Of a stretch of DNA of 64,000 bases, positions 9,013 to 17,875 are shown one piece after another (positions within the stretch are counted from its first letter, which is position 1; every line of letters starts with the position of its first letter). The notes beneath the pieces are model-generated. The model did not search any database. It worked only from the letters and a program-made list of their open reading frames with translations, and was not told the DNA's origin. Position numbers and translations under genes: made by a program. The DNA comes from Selenomonadales bacterium (GTDB lineage Bacteria > Bacillota > Negativicutes > Sporomusales > UBA7701), in the NCBI GenBank assembly GCA_029976065.1, contig JARKNV010000048.1:26167-90166 (forward strand), given 5' to 3'.

Positions 9013-9256
9013 GCAAATTGTTTTCGTAAAAAAACGACATAATATTCGCCTCTTTAACGGCAAAAATCGTAAAAACAAACGAAAATCCCCGTGTAATCGG
9101 GCAGCAGCCCGCAATAACTTCAATCTTTATTCGACATAAAAAGTATATACTTCGTCATAGTTCGATCTTATTCAACACCCGTTTTCCCCCCTGCCCTTCT
9201 CCTTCCTGTCTCCGCGCATTTTTCGACAACAACTATTAATAAAGAAAACACCCACA
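9013..9256. other. AT-rich intergenic region with two further TTCGACA words
   Basis: No open frame with a ribosome site was found here. The region is markedly AT-richer than its surroundings. TTCGACAT is at 9130-9137 and TTCGACAA at 9222-9229; both match the 0A-box core and may act with the box at 9005-9012. Confidence 0.4.
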
Positions 9257-9283
9257 TAAAAAGACCCGGCGTCCACCGGGCCT
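9257..9283 (-). terminator. Intrinsic terminator after the 9.3-9.65 kb gene
   Basis: On the minus strand the hairpin GGCCCGG/CCGGGTC is followed by TTTTTA. Confidence 0.75.
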
Positions 9284-9290
9284 CCATACC

Positions 9291-9653
9291 TTATCTTCCG
9301 ATATACTTCTGCCGGAAATACCCCGGGTCGATCCCCTCCGGCACCACCGCGTGGAACCGCAGCCACTCGCCGCCGGCCTCCTCCTTCGTCAGCAGATACG
9401 TCTTCACCGGAAAATCCCGGTCGTCCACGAACATCAGGTCGTCGGTCTCCAGCGCCTCCTCCATATCGTCGCGGGAGAAATCCTCGCTGTAAAAATACTG
9501 ATCCACCGACAGCAGGCTGCCGTCGTCGTCGTACACCGCCCCGAAATACACCGCCCCGCAGTCCACCGTGAACTCGTACTCCCCGGTCACCGCCGGCGCG
9601 CGGCTGTCGAGAAACACCCCGCTCACCGGCACCCGGCTCATCTTCATACTCAT
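9291..9653 (-). CDS. Conserved-looking hypothetical protein, acidic
   Basis: I do not recognise this 120-residue protein. It has no signal peptide or membrane segment and is rich in Asp, Glu, Phe and Tyr, with segments such as YFGAVYDDDGSLLSVDQYF and DFPVKTYLLTKEEAGGEW. It looks like a small globular protein. Several ATGs lie close together; those at 9653 and 9647 sit best behind GGGACGAGG. The gene stands alone between sbcC and the kinase gene and has its own terminator. Confidence 0.7.
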   Translation of the reverse strand: MSMKMSRVPVSGVFLDSRAPAVTGEYEFTVDCGAVYFGAVYDDDGSLLSVDQYFYSEDFSRDDMEEALETDDLMFVDDRDFPVKTYLLTKEEAGGEWLRFHAVVPEGIDPGYFRQKYIGR

Positions 9654-9760
9654 CCTCGTCCCACCCCTCTCGACGTTGTCCATAAAATTATGGCCCGCCG
9701 ACGCCCCTCTTATACGCCGACGCTACGCGCCGCAATCCTCCTCCGGCGGCAGCTTCCGGG

Positions 9761-12700
9761 CTAAACGCGCCAGCGGGTGGTGCTGCCGCGGTCGGTCGGT
9801 ACGATCTCCAGCCGGGCCTCAATGCGCTCCTTAAGCTCCGGCACGTGGGAAATAATCCCTACCAGCCGCCCGCTCGTCTGCAGCTCCACCAGCGCCTGCA
9901 TCGCCATATCCAGAGCCTCCGGGTCCAGCATCCCGAACCCCTCGTCCACGAAAATCGTGTCCAGGTACACGCCCCCCGAATAACTCTGCACCACATCCGC
10001 CAGACCCAGGGCCAGCGCCAGCGACGCCAGGAAAGTCTCCCCGCCGCTCAGCGTCGCCGCCGGGCGGGCCGCCCCCGTCCACGCGTCCTCGATCTCGATA
10101 TCCAGGCCGCCGGCCATCCCCTTGTGGATCGGATCGTCCATCCGCCGCAGGGCATAGCGCCCGCGGCTCATTTTTTTCAGGCGGACATTCGCCACCCCCG
10201 TCACATCATCCAGCAGCGCCTGCAGCACGAAGCGGTGGAAACTCACCCTGAGAGGATTCTGCCCGTTCGCCACCTGCGACAACCGGCCCAGCACCGCGTA
10301 CTCCGCCTCGCGGGCCTCCTTGTCCGCCTCCAGCGCTTTCAACTGTTCAAGCTGCTCCGCCGTCTTGCCCACAAGCTCCTGCAGCCGCGCCTGCTCGGCC
10401 ACCAGCCCGTCGCTCGCCTCCTGGGCCGCCGCCACCGCCGTCGCCGCGGCCGCCGTATCCGGCGCCTCCAGCCCCGCCGTCGCGGCTTCCGCCTGGCCCA
10501 GCCGGTCGCGGGCCACCGCCAGCGCCGCGTCGTACTCGGCCAAACCTTTCTCCAGCGCCGCCGCAGCCCCAGCCGGGCGGCAGGCCGCCGCGAAGTCCGC
10601 CTCGTCGCTGAAACCCGCCTCCTTGACGCGCTGTGTAAAACGTTGCCGCTCTCTTTCCGTATTCAGTTTGGCTGTATCCAGTCCATTCTTCGCTGCCGTA
10701 AAGCCTGCGGTCAGTCCGGCAACCTTTGCCGCCATTTCTCCTGCCGCTGCCTGCGCCTGCATCCAGGCCTGCTCCAGGCCGTCGCGGCGGGCCGTTGCCG
10801 CGGCAAGTTCGTCTTCCAATCGGCCCTCTTCCCGCAGGGCCTCCGGTATCGAACCTTCCCGTTCTGTCAAAACCGCCCGCGCCTCCCCGGCCGCCGCCGC
10901 CGCCTCCCTTGCCGCGATCTCGGCCGCCGCCAGCAGCGGCTCTCGGCTCTCGACCTCGCGCGTGAGATCGGCCAGCTGCCGTTCCAGTCTTTCCAGGTCG
11001 GCAGCCGCCTTGCGAGCATTCGCCAATTCGGCCGCCAGTCCGTCGGCTGTCCGGCGCAGGCTGTCGATACTCTCCTTTGCCTTGTCGCCCACCAGTTGTC
11101 GAAGATTGTTGCCCCGCTCCGTCACCGTGGCAAGCGCCTGGGCCGCTTCCGTCAGTTCGCGGCGTTTTCCTGTAAGATGCTCTTCATGGGTGCGGACGGC
11201 CGCTTGCTCGGCCTCCAGCGCCGCCGTTTCCGGCACCTCTTCCGTATGGCTGGCCGGGGCCGGATGGTGCGTCGACCCGCACACCGGGCACGCCTCGCCG
11301 GGAGCCAGTTCGCGCGCCAGCCGCGCCGCCTGCCCCTGCCGCCACCGCCGGTCAACCGCCGCACACCGCTCGCGGGCCGCAGCCAATTCCTGCTCCAACC
11401 CTGTCACCGTCTCTGCCAGTGCCGTGTGGCGGCGGGAAATGTCCTGCCATTCGCCGCGCAGCGCCGCCAGCTTCCCGCAGTTGTTTACAAGCTCGGCCGC
11501 CTCCCGCGCGGCGCTCTCCAGCGTCGGCGCCTTAAAAGCCTCGGCCAGCAAGCCCTCTCTCTTTTCCCTTGCTGCCGTTAGCTTCGCATAGTCATTCTCG
11601 CGGGCCTGCCTGGCCTGCCCGTGGCCGGCTTCCGCCAGCCGTGCCTTCTCTTCGGCCGCCTGCAGGGCCTCGCGGGACTTCTTCATCTCGCCCAGCTTAT
11701 CGCCCAGCGCCGCCAGGGCGTTCACCGCCTCCGCGGCCCCCTTGCGCTCGCCCTCCCGCCGCCGCTCGCCTTCCAGCGCCTCGTCGGCCCGCTCTTTATC
11801 TCCCTGCGCCGCCGCCAGTTCGGCCGCCGCCTTCGCCAGCGCCGCCGCCGCCTGTTCCTCCTCCTGTTTGCGCGCCGCCACCTGTAAGGCTAAATCGGCC
11901 AACAGCGCCGCCTGCCTGGCCCGCGCCAGCTCCCGGCGCGCCCCGGCCATCGCCTCGCCCTGGCCCTCCAGGCCGCGTAAAGCCGCCGCCGCCCGTTCCC
12001 GGTCGGCGAACCTCTCCGCCAGCCGGTTGGCCGCCGCCAGTCGCTCCTGGGCGGTCTGCAAAGTATTGCGCGCCGCCAGCGCCTCCGCCGTCAGCTTCAG
12101 GCTGCGGGCCGTATCCCCCGCCAGCCTCACCGTCAGCTCAGCCGCGCTCGCCGCGCCCGCCTCCTGCAGCAGCCAGTCGCGCCTCTGGCCCAGCTCCTTC
12201 GCCGCCTCCTCCACGCCTTTGGCCGCCTGCTTGAAAAACTCCTCCAGGCGGTGGTACAGCTCCGTCTGGAAAAGCGTCGCCAAAATCTCCTCCCGCTCGC
12301 CCGACTTGGCCAGCAGCAGCCGGCGGAACTCGCCCTGCGGCAGCACCACCACCTGGCGGAACTGCTCGTACCTGAACCCCAGCAGCCCCTCCAGCGTCTC
12401 TGTTACACGGTCCGACCCACTCGCCGCCACCGTACCCTCGTCGTCCGCGGCCAGGCCCGTCCGCTTCCACAGCGTCGCCGCCGCCGGCAGCTTCGTCGTC
12501 CCCGTCCCGCGCCTCTTCAGCACCTCCTGCTCCGGCGCGCGGCGCACGCGGTAAACCTCCGCCCCCAGCGCGAAATCGAACACAACCTCCGTCGCTGTCG
12601 CCGGGTCCACGTAATCGCTCCGCATCTGGCGCCCGGCGCGCTCCGCCCCGCTCGTCCGCCCGAACAGCGCGAAACACATCGCGTCGATGATCGTCGTCTT

Positions 12701-12820
12701 CCCCGCCCCCGTCGGGCCATGAATAAGAAACAGCGCCTTATCCCCCAGGCGGCCGAAATCCACCCTCTCCGTCCCGGCGTACGAGCCAAACGCCGTCATC
12801 GTCAAAACAAGCGGCTTCAT
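9761..12820 (-). CDS. sbcC: Nuclease SbcCD subunit C (Rad50-like ATPase)
   Basis: This SMC-type ATPase partners SbcD to process hairpins and protein-blocked DNA ends. The Walker A motif GPTGAGKTTIIDAM is near the N-terminus. Long Ala/Glu/Arg-rich coiled coils flank a central zinc hook (GEACPVCGSTHHP, about residue 515). The C-terminal lobe has the ABC signature LSGGETFLASLALALGLADV and the Walker B segment IFVDEGFGMLD. The 1019-residue length is typical. Its ATG overlaps the sbcD stop by four bases (ATGA), so the two are coupled. The abundance of palindromic elements in this genome makes a hairpin nuclease of interest. Confidence 0.96.
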   Translation of the reverse strand: MKPLVLTMTAFGSYAGTERVDFGRLGDKALFLIHGPTGAGKTTIIDAMCFALFGRTSGAERAGRQMRSDYVDPATATEVVFDFALGAEVYRVRRAPEQEVLKRRGTGTTKLPAAATLWKRTGLAADDEGTVAASGSDRVTETLEGLLGFRYEQFRQVVVLPQGEFRRLLLAKSGEREEILATLFQTELYHRLEEFFKQAAKGVEEAAKELGQRRDWLLQEAGAASAAELTVRLAGDTARSLKLTAEALAARNTLQTAQERLAAANRLAERFADRERAAAALRGLEGQGEAMAGARRELARARQAALLADLALQVAARKQEEEQAAAALAKAAAELAAAQGDKERADEALEGERRREGERKGAAEAVNALAALGDKLGEMKKSREALQAAEEKARLAEAGHGQARQARENDYAKLTAAREKREGLLAEAFKAPTLESAAREAAELVNNCGKLAALRGEWQDISRRHTALAETVTGLEQELAAARERCAAVDRRWRQGQAARLARELAPGEACPVCGSTHHPAPASHTEEVPETAALEAEQAAVRTHEEHLTGKRRELTEAAQALATVTERGNNLRQLVGDKAKESIDSLRRTADGLAAELANARKAAADLERLERQLADLTREVESREPLLAAAEIAAREAAAAAGEARAVLTEREGSIPEALREEGRLEDELAAATARRDGLEQAWMQAQAAAGEMAAKVAGLTAGFTAAKNGLDTAKLNTERERQRFTQRVKEAGFSDEADFAAACRPAGAAAALEKGLAEYDAALAVARDRLGQAEAATAGLEAPDTAAAATAVAAAQEASDGLVAEQARLQELVGKTAEQLEQLKALEADKEAREAEYAVLGRLSQVANGQNPLRVSFHRFVLQALLDDVTGVANVRLKKMSRGRYALRRMDDPIHKGMAGGLDIEIEDAWTGAARPAATLSGGETFLASLALALGLADVVQSYSGGVYLDTIFVDEGFGMLDPEALDMAMQALVELQTSGRLVGIISHVPELKERIEARLEIVPTDRGSTTRWRV

Positions 12821-13965
12821 GCCCCCACCTCCCGCTCCCGGCGGGCGAACGCCTCGATCAGCCCGGCCGCGGCCGCGGCCTCCGCCTCATTCAGCCCCTG
12901 GCCCGTCACCTGCGCGAAAAAGGCCGCGAACAGCTCGGCATCGCTCTGGCGGCGGTGATCCCGCCGCGGTCCCGTCGCCGTAGCCGCCGCCGTCTCGTCG
13001 AAAATCCGCTGCAGCACATTCGGGTACACCCTGCGCAGCTTGCCCATCGGATCGAGCAGCGCCCCGGCGTCCCTCAGCTTCACCGCGATATAATCATCGG
13101 CGTGCGCGTCCCGCGCCCCGGCCGCGACAAGTTCCTCCAAAAACCCCTCCACGCAGCGGACTTCCCGCCGCGGCGTCAGGGCCACCTCCTCCACCGTCGC
13201 CTTCCCGGCCCCGTCCAGCTCCACCAGCGCCACACTCTTGCGCTGCCCGGCCTCCGCGAACGAATACTTCAGTAGCGACCCCGCATAGCGGATATGGTCC
13301 CCGCCCGCCTGCTGCGGCTGATGCAAATGCCCCAGGGCCACGTAATCGAACCCCGCGAACACCGCCGCCCCCACCGTCGGCACAGCCCCCACCGACAACG
13401 GCCGCTCCGACTCGCTCGCCAGCCCCCCGGCCACGAACGCGTGGGCCACCGCCACCTTGCGGGCTCCGGCCGGCACCTTCGCCGCCGCGCGCTCCGCCAA
13501 AGCGGCCAGCGCCGCCTCGTGGCCCGCCGCCTCCACGCCCAGCCGCTCGCGCACCACCGCCGGCTCGGCGTATGGCAGCGGGCAAAAATACACCGGCCCG
13601 TAAGCGTCGCTCACCACCACCGGCGCAATCTCCGCCGCCACCTGGCCGACCACGTGCAGCCTCTGCCGCGCCAGCACCCGGCCGCCGAACCCCAGCCGCT
13701 CCGGGCTGTCATGGTTGCCGGCGATCACGATCACCGGCACCTTGCAATCGAGCGCCAGCCGGGAAAGCACCTCGCCCAGCAGGCTCACCGCCTCCGGCGG
13801 CGGCACCGCCCGGTCGTACACGTCGCCCGCGATCACGATCGCGTCCGGGCGCGTATCCCTCGCCAGCTGCACGAACTGCTCCAGTACGTACGCCTGATCC
13901 TCCGTCAGATGGAGATTATAAAAAATGCGGCCCAGATGCCAGTCCGCCGTATGCAAAAACCTCAC
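12817..13965 (-). CDS. sbcD: Nuclease SbcCD subunit D (Mre11-like exonuclease)
   Basis: This is the Mn-dependent phosphoesterase subunit of SbcCD. The metal-binding motifs are in order: FLHTADWHLGR, IVIAGDVYDR, IVIAGNHDSPERL, and VALGHLHQPQ. It is 382 residues long, with a C-terminal capping region rich in Ala and Arg. The start MRFLHTADWHLG is fixed by family alignment. It is cotranscribed with sbcC (four-base overlap). Confidence 0.96.
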   Translation of the reverse strand: MRFLHTADWHLGRIFYNLHLTEDQAYVLEQFVQLARDTRPDAIVIAGDVYDRAVPPPEAVSLLGEVLSRLALDCKVPVIVIAGNHDSPERLGFGGRVLARQRLHVVGQVAAEIAPVVVSDAYGPVYFCPLPYAEPAVVRERLGVEAAGHEAALAALAERAAAKVPAGARKVAVAHAFVAGGLASESERPLSVGAVPTVGAAVFAGFDYVALGHLHQPQQAGGDHIRYAGSLLKYSFAEAGQRKSVALVELDGAGKATVEEVALTPRREVRCVEGFLEELVAAGARDAHADDYIAVKLRDAGALLDPMGKLRRVYPNVLQRIFDETAAATATGPRRDHRRQSDAELFAAFFAQVTGQGLNEAEAAAAAGLIEAFARREREVGA

Positions 13966-13992
13966 ACCAACACCTCCGCGCTCCCGCGCCCC

Positions 13993-14829
13993 TTATCGCT
14001 TAGCCCACCAGTCCGGGCTCCCGTACGGCTTGCGGATGCGGTACAACTCGTTCCGCTCCGCGATATACCGCGCCTTGATCGCCTCCAGAAGCGCCGCGTG
14101 CTCCTCCTTGCCGGCCGGCGAAAACCGCCCGTGGCCCCCGGCCGCGAACGCCACCGCGAACCCGCCGTCCGCCGCCCTCAGCTCGCCCCGCGCGTCGCAC
14201 ATCACACACCGCACCGCCCCCGAAGGCGCGATCTGCAGCAGACTGCTGCCGCACGCCGCGCACGTATGCACCCCCGGCAGCGACAAATCCTCCGCGCCGC
14301 CCAGCAGCCGCCCGGCCAAAGCCCGCGCCTCGGCCAGCACCTCCGGCCGCGCCGCCTCGCCCGGGCTCGCCGCCTGCACCAGCATGCTCCCCGCCACCTC
14401 CAGGTGGAGAAAACGGGCGAAATTCAGCACCATCTCCCGGCCGTACCCTTCCCAGCCCGGGATGCCGTACGTCACCGCCGTCACGCACCGCTTGCCCGCG
14501 TACTCGGCATTGTTGGCGATCACCGAAATCAGCCGGTCGCCCACCGCCTTCACGCTCGTGTGCGCCCCGAGGAAATACACCGGCGCCGCGATAATCACCG
14601 CATCCGCCCCCTTGATCTTCTCAAGCAGGAACGCCAGATCGTCGTTAATCACGCAGTCCCGATCCGCCGGCAGGCACGCGTAGCACGCCCGGCACGGCTC
14701 GATCCTAAGCTCCGCCAGGCGCACCATCTCCCGCTCCGTCTCCGCCGGCAGCGCCGCCAGCATCTCCCGCGCCAGAATCTCCGAATTGCCAAGTTTCCTG
14801 GGAGAACCAATAAGTGCAAGCACTCTCAT
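13993..14829 (-). CDS. Flavodoxin/NADPH-dependent FMN reductase-like protein with zinc-ribbon tail
   Basis: The N-terminal 180 residues form an FMN-binding flavodoxin-like fold: LALIGSPRKLGNSEI phosphate-loop motif, then a CRACYACLPADRDC cysteine cluster and VIIAAPVYFLGAHTS. Such iron-sulfur flavoprotein relatives reduce quinones or metals. The C-terminal part carries a zinc-ribbon-like pair, TCAACGSSLL and RCVMCDARGEL, which is not usual for the basic family. ATG at 14829 follows GGAGGAAATACTT; the longer open frame runs into the adjacent repeat element and is discounted. It is 278 residues long and lies 27 bases downstream of sbcD's start region on the same strand. Confidence 0.85.
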   Translation of the reverse strand: MRVLALIGSPRKLGNSEILAREMLAALPAETEREMVRLAELRIEPCRACYACLPADRDCVINDDLAFLLEKIKGADAVIIAAPVYFLGAHTSVKAVGDRLISVIANNAEYAGKRCVTAVTYGIPGWEGYGREMVLNFARFLHLEVAGSMLVQAASPGEAARPEVLAEARALAGRLLGGAEDLSLPGVHTCAACGSSLLQIAPSGAVRCVMCDARGELRAADGGFAVAFAAGGHGRFSPAGKEEHAALLEAIKARYIAERNELYRIRKPYGSPDWWAKR

Positions 14830-14851
14830 AAGTATTTCCTCCAATTCAATG

Positions 14852-15031
14852 GATTGCCTTAAAAAGTCCATCTGCGGCGTTGCTCCTCGGCTGCCATCCT
14901 CAGCGTACGTTCGTGTACGCGCGATGCTGTTAAACCGATCCTGTGCAAACAACGTATATCAACGTTGTCGCGGAGGAAACGGTGGTGTCAGCCTCCGGTG
15001 CGCCTTGCATCTGGAGCTTTTAAAGACAATC
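14852..15031 (-). repeat. Hairpin repeat element, copy 3, with 60-base internal insertion
   Basis: The outer arms (GATTGccTTAAAAAG and CTTTTAAaGaCAATC) pair with small mismatches. The core words are in reverse orientation. Compared with copy 2, about 62 bases (14921-14982) replace a few bases beside the tip, and this insert itself carries the hairpin ACAACGT/ACGTTGT. Unusually, the element lies between two divergent genes rather than downstream of a stop codon. Confidence 0.8.
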
Positions 15032-15117
15032 GTATATTTCCTGTTTTTTTAGTCTTTGCTTGCCCTATTTCGCCCCCGCCCGGCCTTCTTCCTTGTCCCC
15101 CGCCGCCATTTGTTCGC

Positions 15118-15147
15118 TTGCCTCCCGGGGGGCCCGCATAGTACAAT
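15118..15147 (+). promoter_or_regulatory. Candidate sigma-A promoter for the 82-residue membrane protein
   Basis: TTGCCT, an 18-base spacer and TACAAT precede the start codon at 15181. Match is moderate. Confidence 0.45.
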
Positions 15148-15180
15148 AATTGTGTAAATTCAGATCAAAGGAGGCCGCCA

Positions 15181-15429
15181 ATGGAAGCCTTTCTCCCCTC
15201 CTCCGACCTCTGGTGGCGCTACTTCATCTACGGCGCCCTCTTTCACATCGCCGCCGTCACCCCCGCCTGCAAAACCGAGCGGCACGCCACCGCCTTCCGC
15301 GTCGTGGGCTACGCCGTGGGCGCCGTCCCCGTCCTCCTCCGCCTCGGCGTCCTTCCCGCCGTCCTCATGCTCGTCTTCCTGTACGGCTTCACCTTCGCCG
15401 TGCGGTACATAAAAAGCATGTTCAAATAA
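15181..15429 (+). CDS. Small integral membrane protein, unknown function
   Basis: This 82-residue protein has two or three hydrophobic stretches (about 10-27, 40-55 and 56-75) and short charged ends, ending KSMFK. I do not recognise a family. The start is well supported by AAAGGAGGCCGCCA before the ATG, with a plausible promoter upstream and a strong terminator downstream, so it is a monocistronic gene. Confidence 0.8.
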   Translation: MEAFLPSSDLWWRYFIYGALFHIAAVTPACKTERHATAFRVVGYAVGAVPVLLRLGVLPAVLMLVFLYGFTFAVRYIKSMFK

Positions 15430-15444
15430 TCCCTCCCGGCAGCA

Positions 15445-15476
15445 AAACAGGCCCGAGCATACGCTCGGGCCTGTTT
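15445..15476. terminator. Bidirectional intrinsic terminator
   Basis: AAACAGGCCCGAGC, a four-base loop and GCTCGGGCCTGTTT form a perfect stem with T-runs in both directions. It serves the convergent small membrane protein and chemoreceptor genes. Confidence 0.9.
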
Positions 15477-15491
15477 CCTTTCCTTGCCTCG

Positions 15492-17186
15492 CTACACCCG
15501 GAACCTCGCCACCGCGGCCTGCAGCTCCTGGGCCAGCTTCGCCAGCGACTGGCTCGCGCCGGCAATCTCCTCCATCGAAGCCAGCTGCTCCTCCGTAGCC
15601 GCCGAAACGCTCTGAGACTCCGCCGCCGACCTTTTGCTATGCTCGTCGATCTTCTTCACCGAAGTCACGATATGCTGGCTCCCGCCGGCCATCTGCTCGA
15701 TCGCTGCGGAAATATCCCGCACCTGCTCCGACACCACGTTCACCATCTCCATGATCTCCCCGAAAGCGCCGCCCGCGGTCTTGACCGCCTCGGCGCCCTC
15801 CTTGACCTCCCGGGTGCCGTCGTTCATCGCCGCCACAGCCCTGTCGGTATCCTCGCGGATCTCGCCGATCAACGACCCGATCTTCTTCGCCGCCTCCTCG
15901 GACTGCTCAGCCAGCTTCCGCACCTCCTCGGCCACCACCGCAAAACCGCGGCCCTGCTCCCCGGCCCGCGCCGCCTCGATCGCCGCATTCAGGGCCAAAA
16001 GATTCGTCTGCCCGGCGATCCCCGCGATCGCGTCCACGATCTGGCCTATTTCCTGCGACCGCCCGCCCAGCCTGCCGACAACCGCGGCGGAAGCACCCAC
16101 TGTCTGCTCGATCCGCTTCATCTGGCTTACCGCCCGCTCCACCGCCTGCCGGCCGTCGCCGGCCCGCTCGGCCGTCCGGGCCGTCTGGCCCGCCACCTCG
16201 CTCGCGTTCGCCGCGATCTGCTGAATCCCGGCGGACATCTCCTCAACCACGGCGCTTGTTTCCGTCACCGCCTGCATCTGCTCCGTCGCCCCGGCGGCCA
16301 CATCGGTTATCGACCCGGTTATCTGGTTGGCCGCCAGCGCCGACTGGTCGGCGCTCGCCGTCAGTTCCTCGCTCGAAGCCGCCAGATGCTCCGCGTTCGT
16401 CGTTATCTGCCTCACAAGGCCCGTAAGAGCGACAACCATCGCGTTGAAAGACGCGGCCAAATGGCCGATCTCGTCCTGGCGCGTCACCCTCACCTGCTGG
16501 GTCAGATCGCCGTCCGCCACCTTCCCGGCAGCCATAGCCAGCTGATTGACCGGCCGTGAAATGCTGCGGGCCGCGAAAACCCCGATCAGCAAACCAAGCA
16601 GCGCGCTCGCCAGGCCGGCGGCCACGGCCGCCTTCTCGCCGGCGTCGGCGGCGTTCACCGACTTCGCCATCGCCGTGTCGATCTGCTCCCGCCGCAGCTC
16701 CGAATACTCCTTCGCCTTCGCGCGCAACTGGCGGCCGAGCTCGGTAAGCTCCCCGTTCATCACCTGCAGCGCCTCCTGGTCCCTGCCGGCCTGCTTATGC
16801 GCAATGACAACCCTCTCGGCAATCTCCGAATACTTCCCTTCCAGCGCCATCAGTTCATTCACGACCTTTTTGCCCTGCTCCGTGCGGGCGGCGGCCAGCA
16901 GCTCCTTCTCCAGCTTCTCGTTCTCCGCCGTCACCCGCCGGAAATTATCCAGCGACACCCTGTCCCCGGAGATCAGGAAGCCGCGCAGCGACGCGAACTT
17001 ATTCTCCACATTCCTGGCGATCTCCGCCGTCTGCAAAAGCCGCGGGATATCCTCCTGCTTAGTCTTGGTCACCAGCTCCCTGGCGACATCCATGTTATAC
17101 ACCACGAAACCGAAACCCACCGCGCCCACGAGTACGACAAGCATAAAGAAAGCAACCATCTTGGCCATCAAATTCATCTGCATCAT
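15492..17186 (-). CDS. Methyl-accepting chemotaxis protein
   Basis: This transmembrane chemoreceptor has a first membrane segment (about 9-29), a periplasmic four-helix-bundle sensor of about 160 residues, a second membrane segment (about 193-213), a HAMP domain, and a long signalling domain. The signalling tip reads [29 protein letters not shown] (split here), the universal CheA/CheW contact region. It is 564 residues long. No chemotaxis genes adjoin it. The start at 17186 has a poorly spaced GGAGGG about 20 bases upstream, so the exact start is less sure. Upstream sequence is very AT-rich. Confidence 0.95.
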   Translation of the reverse strand: MMQMNLMAKMVAFFMLVVLVGAVGFGFVVYNMDVARELVTKTKQEDIPRLLQTAEIARNVENKFASLRGFLISGDRVSLDNFRRVTAENEKLEKELLAAARTEQGKKVVNELMALEGKYSEIAERVVIAHKQAGRDQEALQVMNGELTELGRQLRAKAKEYSELRREQIDTAMAKSVNAADAGEKAAVAAGLASALLGLLIGVFAARSISRPVNQLAMAAGKVADGDLTQQVRVTRQDEIGHLAASFNAMVVALTGLVRQITTNAEHLAASSEELTASADQSALAANQITGSITDVAAGATEQMQAVTETSAVVEEMSAGIQQIAANASEVAGQTARTAERAGDGRQAVERAVSQMKRIEQTVGASAAVVGRLGGRSQEIGQIVDAIAGIAGQTNLLALNAAIEAARAGEQGRGFAVVAEEVRKLAEQSEEAAKKIGSLIGEIREDTDRAVAAMNDGTREVKEGAEAVKTAGGAFGEIMEMVNVVSEQVRDISAAIEQMAGGSQHIVTSVKKIDEHSKRSAAESQSVSAATEEQLASMEEIAGASQSLAKLAQELQAAVARFRV

Positions 17187-17427
17187 GGTCCGGCTCAGCC
17201 GTTCACCCTCCTGTCTAAATATTTAGTCAATTACTAAATTGGCAAATAAACCCTATATTCCTGCAAATTTTCGTATTTTTGTCCTAAAATATAAAATAAA
17301 TCGTAATATTCACCATTTATAACCACATACTACCAATATCGTCATATTTTAGGAAGGGCCTTCCCACCATGCGGCTTTCTTTTAAAAACGCCGCAATCTG
17401 GAAATACTAACGCCGGAGGTGTCAGCA
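17187..17427. other. AT-rich divergent intergenic region
   Basis: It separates the chemoreceptor gene (left) and the small peptide cluster (right). A CTAAATATTTAG palindrome lies at the receptor side. The right part holds a sigma-G-like site listed separately. No coding sequence is seen. Confidence 0.6.
17303..17332 (+). promoter_or_regulatory. Candidate forespore sigma-G promoter
   Basis: CATACTA at 17326-17332 is a perfect sigma-G -10 consensus; GTAATA 17 bases upstream is a weak -35 match. It precedes the first of three small peptide genes by about 95 bases. Not tested beyond pattern match. Confidence 0.35.
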
Positions 17428-17556
17428 ATGGACGACAAAGACCTTGAAAACGGCACGGACGTCCCCGAAAACGTCACCGTGACCAACCGCAAAACCGACA
17501 GCACGACCCCGACCGTGTATCCCGACGTGGACTTCGTTAACCGCACTTTCCCCTGA
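17428..17556 (+). CDS. Small hydrophilic peptide, 42 residues
   Basis: The ATG follows CGGAGGTGTCAGCA, an excellent ribosome site. The product begins MDDKDLENGTDVPENVTV and ends FVNRTFP; it is polar, without membrane segment or cysteine. No family is recognised. It is the first of three tandem small genes with individual ribosome sites, and its codons end in C like other plus-strand genes of this part, supporting real coding. The presence of a sigma-G-like promoter suggests, but does not show, a spore role. Confidence 0.65.
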   Translation: MDDKDLENGTDVPENVTVTNRKTDSTTPTVYPDVDFVNRTFP

Positions 17557-17575
17557 AAAAACCGGAGGTGACGAA

Positions 17576-17755
17576 ATGGTAGACGTCAACATCACCGACA
17601 AAGGCCGCCGCGACGGCAAGCAGCCCGCCCACGCCCCCTGGGGCGGCAAGCAGGCCGACCTCCTCTCCAACCCCAAAGCGACCGCCGTCTTCCCGCCCAC
17701 CGAAAAAGTGACCGCCGCGCCCAAGGAAAATACCACCGAAAGCGACGAGGGATAA
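17576..17755 (+). CDS. Small hydrophilic peptide, 59 residues
   Basis: The ATG follows ACCGGAGGTGACGAA. The product contains DKGRRDGKQPAHAPWGGK and ends NTTESDEG; it is Lys/Pro/Ala-rich and soluble. No family is recognised. It lies 19 bases after the preceding peptide gene and four bases before the next. Confidence 0.65.
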   Translation: MVDVNITDKGRRDGKQPAHAPWGGKQADLLSNPKATAVFPPTEKVTAAPKENTTESDEG

Positions 17756-17759
17756 CGAC

Positions 17760-17867
17760 ATGAAAAACAGCGGCGAACAGCACGACAAAAACGGCCAGGA
17801 ATCCGGCCGCGCCTCGACCATGGTCAAAAACGCCGGCAACCGCAAAATAGCCCTGAAAACGAAATAA
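17760..17867 (+). CDS. Small basic peptide, 35 residues
   Basis: The reading begins MKNSGEQHDKNGQESGR and ends KIALKTK; it is strongly hydrophilic and basic, like several very small spore proteins, but no family match is claimed. GAGG lies ten bases before the ATG. It is the third gene of the cluster. Confidence 0.5.
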   Translation: MKNSGEQHDKNGQESGRASTMVKNAGNRKIALKTK

Positions 17868-17875
17868 CGGTTGGC

